A DNA stretch of 64,000 bases from Vibrio tapetis subsp. quintayensis. Lineage in GTDB: Bacteria > Pseudomonadota > Gammaproteobacteria > Enterobacterales > Vibrionaceae. Position 1 is the stretch's first letter. The number at the start of each line of letters is the position of its first letter. Shown here one piece after another: positions 60,069 to 64,000 of this stretch. Position numbers and translations under genes: made by a program. The stretch spans positions 89,024-153,023 of the forward strand of contig NZ_JAUFQV010000014.1 in the NCBI RefSeq assembly GCF_030409945.1, given 5' to 3'. Under the pieces are notes generated by a model, which saw only the letters and a program-made list of their open reading frames with translations, was not told where the DNA came from and did no database searches.

Positions 60069-60086
60069 ATGACACTTTTGTGACCC
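60069..60086 (-). promoter_or_regulatory. Pho box upstream of phoB
   Basis: On the minus strand GGGTCACAAAAGTGTCAT matches 14 of 18 positions of the Pho box, with both direct-repeat halves recognisable, 52 bp before the phoB start. It suggests autoregulation of phoBR, as in other enterics and vibrios. Confidence 0.6.
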
Positions 60087-60210
60087 TTGCAAACAATTTT
60101 TCACATAACTTTCTTTAGAATTTCATTGGCTTTTTTCTAAATTGCTTTAGGACAAGAGCGTAAAAATCCCCTATTATTTGCCGTTCAAACACAGAATATG
60201 AGTAAAACGT

Positions 60211-61122
60211 ATGTGGTTTAAAAACTGTTTAGTGTATCGCTTCAACCGCGATATCGAATTCAACGCCGAACAACTTGAAACGCAACTGCAAGAGTTCCGT
60301 TTTACACCGTGTGGTAGCCAAGACAAACAAAAATTCGGCTGGACAACAGCTATGGGCAGACACGGTGATATGATGACTCATGTGTCTGAAAACCGTATTC
60401 TTATCTGTGCCAAGAAAGAAGAAAAAATGTTGCCAGCGTCCGTCATCAAAGATTCGCTAGCAGCAAAAATTGACATGATGGAAGCCCAAGAAGGCCGCCC
60501 TTTAAAGAAAAAAGAAAAAGACAATTTAAAAGACGACATCATTGTCGATCTGCTTCCACGCGCCTTTAGTCGCAGTAATCACACATTCGTACTGATTTTG
60601 CCTGAACAAGGTTTTATCTTAGTCGATGCAAGTAGCTACAAAAAAGCAGAAGATGTATTAGCATTATTACGTAAAACCATGGGTAGCCTGCCCGTTGTTC
60701 CTGCGATTCCAGAACAAGCCATTGAAACCACGCTTACCGAATGGGTTAAAACAGGCGAGACTCCTTCAGGTATCACTATGCTTGATGAAGCTGAGCTCAA
60801 GTCTTTACTGGAAGATGGCGGTATCATCCGATGTAAAAAACAAGAATTGAGCGCAGATGAAATTCAGTCTCACATTCAAGCGAATAAAGTGGTGACTAAA
60901 CTCGCCATCAATTGGCAAGATCGTATTGAGTTTGTTTTAGCTGAAGATTGTAGTGTTAAACGTCTTAAGTTTAGTGATGAACTAAAAGATCAAAATGAAG
61001 ATATTCCTCGTGAAGATCAAGCTGCTCGCTTTGATGCTGACTTCTCTCTAATGTGTAGCGAACTTGGTGCATTTCTGCCAAACCTTTTTGAGACATTAGG
61101 TGGCTTGCCAAAAGCTGAATAG
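60211..61122 (+). CDS. rdgC: Recombination-associated protein RdgC
   Basis: RdgC is a ring-shaped nonspecific DNA-binding protein that restrains RecA filament formation. The 303-residue protein matches E. coli RdgC in size and motifs ([59 protein letters not shown]). It is divergent from phoB and followed by a strong terminator. Confidence 0.96.
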   Translation: MWFKNCLVYRFNRDIEFNAEQLETQLQEFRFTPCGSQDKQKFGWTTAMGRHGDMMTHVSENRILICAKKEEKMLPASVIKDSLAAKIDMMEAQEGRPLKKKEKDNLKDDIIVDLLPRAFSRSNHTFVLILPEQGFILVDASSYKKAEDVLALLRKTMGSLPVVPAIPEQAIETTLTEWVKTGETPSGITMLDEAELKSLLEDGGIIRCKKQELSADEIQSHIQANKVVTKLAINWQDRIEFVLAEDCSVKRLKFSDELKDQNEDIPREDQAARFDADFSLMCSELGAFLPNLFETLGGLPKAE

Positions 61123-61157
61123 AACTCGAAGCTAAACCACTTCACGACTAGATACGA

Positions 61158-61214
61158 AAAAGCCAGAACAAGACTTCAAGCTGTTCTGGCTTTTTGCTGT
61201 TCTGGCTTTTTACT
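61158..61214 (+). terminator. Terminator of rdgC with a duplicated right arm
   Basis: AAAAAGCCAGAACA pairs with TGTTCTGGCTTTTT. The right arm is then repeated as TGTTCTGGCTTTTT, giving two alternative right arms and two T-runs. Confidence 0.85.
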
Positions 61215-61267
61215 TTTCTAATTTCTACATCAGCACAACGAATTCGCTACTCAACAAGTTCAACGGT

Positions 61268-61309
61268 CTTTACTCTTTCTACTTCTTCTCTTTCCTCTTT
61301 TACTCATTT
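61268..61309. repeat. Pyrimidine-rich heptad-periodic tract D
   Basis: Six in-register 7-bp units of C/T-rich sequence (for example CTTTACT, CTTTCTA, TCTTTCC, TCTTTTA) occur between rdgC and trhP. They resemble array A but lack the GCCT core, and the register could be a by-product of pyrimidine richness. Confidence 0.4.
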
Positions 61310-61382
61310 AGCGTAAAATTTGCGCCCCACTAATACCATCCAGTGGTATTGGACTGACTTGAGATCAGAAGAGAACTTAGCA

Positions 61383-62762
61383 ATGTTTAAACCAGAACTT
61401 TTATCCCCAGCGGGTAGCCTTAAAAATATGCGTTATGCTTTTGCCTACGGCGCAGATGCAGTATACGCAGGTCAACCTCGCTACAGCCTACGTGTTCGTA
61501 ATAACGAGTTTAACCACGAAAACCTACAGATCGGTATCGATGAAGCTCACGCTCAAGGTAAGAAACTGTACGTCGTTTGCAACATTCAGCCTCACAACTC
61601 GAAGCTGAAAACGTTCATTCGTGATTTAACACCGGTTGTTGAAATGGGTCCTGACGCACTGATCATGTCTGATCCTGGTTTAATCATGTTAGTTCGTGAA
61701 GCTTTTCCAGATATGCCTATTCACCTATCAGTTCAAGCCAATGCGGTGAACTGGGCAACCGTTAAGTTCTGGTCAACTCAAGGTGTAGAGCGTGTGATTC
61801 TGTCCCGCGAACTGTCACTAGAAGAAATTGAAGAAATTCGTGAGCATTGCCCTGAAACGGAATTAGAGATTTTCGTTCACGGTGCACTTTGCATGGCTTA
61901 CTCTGGTCGCTGCTTACTTTCAGGTTACATTAACAAGCGCGATCCAAACCAAGGCACATGTACTAACGCATGCCGTTGGGAATACAAAGTAGAAGAAGCA
62001 AAAGAAGACGAAACAGGTCAAATCGTTGAGGTTCAAGACGCTGCGGTTCAAATGCAAGAAGTGGAAGAACGCCCAGATAATACACTAGGTCTAGGCAAGC
62101 CAACTGATGAAGTGGTGCTGCTTTCTGAAAGCCACCGCCCTGAAGAAAAGATGGCTGCGTTTGAAGATGAACATGGTACCTACATCATGAACTCTAAAGA
62201 TCTACGTGCGATACAACACGTAGAGCGTTTAACTCAGATGGGTGTTCATTCACTTAAAATCGAAGGCCGTACTAAATCATTCTATTACTGCGCTCGTACT
62301 GCACAGGTTTATCGTAAAGCGATTGATGATGCGGTAGCAGGTAAACCATTTGATGAGAGCCTAATGGGTACATTAGAGAGCTTAGCTCATCGTGGTTATA
62401 CTGAAGGCTTCTTACGCCGCCATACGCACGACACATACCAAAACTACGACTATGGCTACTCGGTATCAGATGCTCAGCAATTCGTTGGTGAGTTTACTGG
62501 TAAACGCCGTGGTGACCTTGCTGAAGTTGAAGTTAAAAACAAATTCCTTGTTGGTGATAGCCTAGAGCTAATGACACCAAGCGGAAACGTTGTATTTACG
62601 TTAGAGCGAATGGAAAACCGAAAATCCGAAGTGATTGACGACGCAAAAGGCAACGGCCACTTTGTGTTCATTCCAATGCCTGAAGATATGGACTTAGAAT
62701 TCGGACTGCTTATGCGTAATCTGAACTCAGGGCAAGATACTCGTAACCCTACAGGTAAATAA
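61383..62762 (+). CDS. trhP: Peptidase-U32-family tRNA hydroxylation protein TrhP (YegQ)
   Basis: TrhP takes part in prephenate-dependent 5-hydroxylation of U34 in tRNA. The 459-residue protein has the U32 motifs FKPELLSPAGSLKNMRYAFAYGADAVYAG, MAYSGRCLLSGYI and a SLKIEGRTKSFYYCARTA segment. Its conserved cysteines (GTCTNACRW) could bind a cluster. The start at 61383 (MFKPELLSP) matches the family; 21 further in-frame upstream residues do not. Residues about 205-255 form an acidic insertion. Confidence 0.95.
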   Translation: MFKPELLSPAGSLKNMRYAFAYGADAVYAGQPRYSLRVRNNEFNHENLQIGIDEAHAQGKKLYVVCNIQPHNSKLKTFIRDLTPVVEMGPDALIMSDPGLIMLVREAFPDMPIHLSVQANAVNWATVKFWSTQGVERVILSRELSLEEIEEIREHCPETELEIFVHGALCMAYSGRCLLSGYINKRDPNQGTCTNACRWEYKVEEAKEDETGQIVEVQDAAVQMQEVEERPDNTLGLGKPTDEVVLLSESHRPEEKMAAFEDEHGTYIMNSKDLRAIQHVERLTQMGVHSLKIEGRTKSFYYCARTAQVYRKAIDDAVAGKPFDESLMGTLESLAHRGYTEGFLRRHTHDTYQNYDYGYSVSDAQQFVGEFTGKRRGDLAEVEVKNKFLVGDSLELMTPSGNVVFTLERMENRKSEVIDDAKGNGHFVFIPMPEDMDLEFGLLMRNLNSGQDTRNPTGK

Positions 62763-62787
62763 CCTAAGCGCTTCTACCATTTCGAAT

Positions 62788-62817
62788 AAAGCCTGCTCAG
62801 TAGCAGGCTTTGCTTTT
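62788..62817 (+). terminator. Terminator of trhP
   Basis: AAAGCCTGCT and AGCAGGCTTT form a 10-bp stem with a CAGT loop; TGCTTTTT follows. Confidence 0.85.
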
Positions 62818-63076
62818 TGCAACGCAAATTAGCAATTACTCCCATTCGGCAAGAGCAAGATCTCAACTTTGTCCCTTTTTTCCTATCGCTATTTGTACCA
62901 CATCGCATTTGTGTTTCTAATTAATTGTTTTATCAGTCATTTAAGAACAAGATTATTATTCATTGATATTGGCATCTTGTGTGCATGTATCTATATGCGA
63001 TCAGATTGTATTGCCAATATTCAAGAGTTATACAATAGCTCTAACCCGATGTACTTAATAAAGGTGGGGTAGCACT

Positions 63077-63307
63077 ATGAGTGATATCTATAAAATTGAA
63101 ACCTACAGTGAGACCTGTGCTCAGATCATTTTAGAATCTGTCGAGCGCTCAGGTGGACGTGCCGTAATTAGAGGCTGGGCTGTAATAACTAATCATGAAT
63201 TCACGGCGTCTCAGGCTCAGCACATTTTGTCATTAGTCTCCCGAACTAGCGATGATATAAGCGCCGATGATTTTGGTACTTGGCTAGAGATTAAACTGGC
63301 CGCTTAA
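63077..63307 (+). CDS. Small hypothetical protein
   Basis: The ORF encodes 76 residues and is preceded by GGTGGGG with a 9-base spacer to the ATG, good initiation context. The product is acidic and mixed helical/strand (MSDIYKIETYSETCAQIILESVE, SGGRAVIRGWAVITNHEF) with no signal peptide or membrane helix. I recognise no family. It sits between trhP and yfhL with no clear operon link. Confidence 0.6.
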   Translation: MSDIYKIETYSETCAQIILESVERSGGRAVIRGWAVITNHEFTASQAQHILSLVSRTSDDISADDFGTWLEIKLAA

Positions 63308-63572
63308 ATAATCGCGAATACCTTAACCACACTCTCATTAGCTACAAGCTCATTTGGCTAACTCCCCTTTTATGGTACACTTCGCCGCTTGAAAATAGCA
63401 AAGCCACCAACAGGCTTTGCATGTTTGTTGTATGGATTAATACCAACAAGCATTTATCGGTTTAGCTGTGTAAGTGTTCATCGAAATACCCGCTATTTCA
63501 ATGAGCATTGGATGTATGCAGGATGTATTAATACACGCGAAGCCATTTACGACTTTTATAGGTAAGTTAACC

Positions 63573-63827
63573 ATGGCTCTTCTAATACAAAAATCATGCA
63601 TCAATTGCGATATGTGCGACCCCGAATGTCCTAATGGCGCCATTACTATGGGTGACAGCATTTATGAGATTGACCCTTTATTGTGTACTGAATGTAAAGG
63701 TCACTACGACAAACCTACCTGCCAATCTGTATGCCCGATCACCAAGTGTATTATCACCGATCCTAAGCACATAGAAACGGAAGAAGAGTTACTTGAAAAG
63801 TTTGTCATTATTCAAGGTTTAGCTTAA
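63573..63827 (+). CDS. yfhL: YfhL-type 4Fe-4S dicluster ferredoxin
   Basis: The 84-residue protein has two 4Fe-4S motifs: CINCDMCDPECP (CX2CX2CX3CP, near residue 9) and CTECKGHYDKPTCQSVCP near residue 38. It closely follows E. coli YfhL (86 residues), including the MALLI start and the ETEEELLEKFV helix. The start at 63573 has AGG upstream; earlier in-frame codons have no similarity. It is a soluble electron carrier of unknown partner. A terminator follows 19 bp after the stop. Confidence 0.94.
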   Translation: MALLIQKSCINCDMCDPECPNGAITMGDSIYEIDPLLCTECKGHYDKPTCQSVCPITKCIITDPKHIETEEELLEKFVIIQGLA

Positions 63828-63845
63828 GAACCCCAAACAATTGAA

Positions 63846-63878
63846 AAAGCCCGCTAGCAACAACTAGCGGGCTTTTTT
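63846..63878 (+). terminator. Terminator of yfhL
   Basis: AAAGCCCGCTAG and CTAGCGGGCTTT form a 12-bp stem with a CAACAA loop and a T-run. Confidence 0.9.
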
Positions 63879-63896
63879 TGTATGTTTTATAGCAAA

Positions 63897-63915
63897 GTGG
63901 AGAGGTTCGAACTCC
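63897..63915 (-). pseudogene. tRNA T-arm relic
   Basis: GTGGAGAGGTTCGAACTCC is a near copy (one mismatch) of 63972-63990, the T-arm and acceptor-proximal part of the neighbouring tRNA. No acceptor 3' end, anticodon arm or D-arm accompanies it, so it appears to be a leftover of a tRNA copy. Confidence 0.6.
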
Positions 63916-63924
63916 GATAAATGC

Positions 63925-63957
63925 AAAAGGGCTCTAGTCTTTCGACTAGAGCCTTTT
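63925..63957 (-). terminator. Terminator of the minus-strand tRNA
   Basis: GGCTCTAGTC and GACTAGAGCC form a 10-bp stem with flanking A- and T-runs. On the minus strand it follows the tRNA 3' end by 6 bp. Confidence 0.85.
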
Positions 63958-63963
63958 TAAATA

Positions 63964-64000
63964 TGGCAGGGGTGGAGAGATTCGAACTCCCAACACGCGC
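63964..64000 (-). tRNA. tRNA 3' half, probably tRNA-Trp, truncated by the window edge
   Basis: Read on the minus strand, the segment shows the encoded CCA, discriminator G and acceptor CACCCCT. The T-arm GGGAG, TTCGAAT, CTCTC and the variable loop GTGTT are followed by part of the anticodon stem. The T-arm and variable loop match E. coli tRNA-Trp. The anticodon lies outside the window, so the amino-acid identity is inferred. Confidence 0.75.

Noticed and set aside
62869..63072. 67-codon hydrophobic plus-strand ORF before the small hypothetical gene
   Set aside because: It begins at TTG, lacks a ribosome-binding site, and its hydrophobicity follows from T-rich sequence.

Overview
The window is about 64 kb of chromosomal DNA from a gammaproteobacterium, almost certainly a Vibrio. 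Supporting points are the order iscRSUA-hscBA-fdx-iscX-pepB, ispG-hisS-yfgM-bamB-der-guaBA-xseA, yajC-secDF-tgt-queA and phoBR/ppk-ppx/pst on one segment, the very large PstC and PstA proteins, an OxyR2/Prx2 divergent pair of the type described in Vibrio vulnificus, and moderate GC content. No prophage, transposon, CRISPR array or restriction island is visible. It is mostly core genome.

Layout. 1-1437: the first 27 codons of malX (minus) divergent from malI, with three MalI-type operators between them. 1554-2484: FMN riboswitch and ribB. 2707-4445: a two-gene ABC exporter. 4628-7981: a chemoreceptor followed 9 bp later by an orphan sugar-type binding protein. 8105-11799: a pentapeptide/potassium-channel fusion (minus), an AGCS amino-acid:Na+ symporter and an acetate transporter. 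12028-16667: guaBA (minus) divergent from xseA. 16702-29035: a long minus-strand housekeeping block (yfgJ, a free-standing AlaX-type editing protein, der, bamB, yfgM, hisS, ispG, rodZ, pilW, rlmN, ndk, pepB). 29227-34975: the complete ISC iron-sulfur operon under two adjoining IscR sites. 35088-38261: trmJ, suhB (plus) and a DEAD-box helicase. 38463-44145: secF-secD-yajC, tgt and queA. 44415-47670: a CBS-pair protein, oxyR2/prx2 and cutC. 47703-60017: the phosphate regulon (phoU-pstB-pstA-pstC, ppk-ppx, a PstS-like protein, phoR and phoB). 60211-64000: rdgC, trhP, a small unknown ORF, yfhL and the 3' end of a tRNA, probably tRNA-Trp.

The genes form coherent modules: purine synthesis, isoprenoid/histidyl-tRNA/outer-membrane assembly, Fe-S biogenesis, Sec secretion with queuosine modification, peroxide sensing, and phosphate sensing, uptake and polyphosphate storage.

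The least expected signal is non-coding. Degenerate 7-bp-periodic arrays (AGGCNNA-like on the strand of the neighbouring gene) run into the stop codons of three unrelated minus-strand genes: the channel gene, the DEAD-box gene and queA. A weaker pyrimidine-rich relative lies upstream of trhP. Other points worth checking are a PurR-like site inside the guaB promoter, a 21-bp perfect inverted repeat built from two IscR sites, a WRC-like Cys/His motif on the channel protein, the split pst cluster, and a tRNA T-arm relic beside the terminal tRNA. All calls come from reading the sequence; no database search was run.
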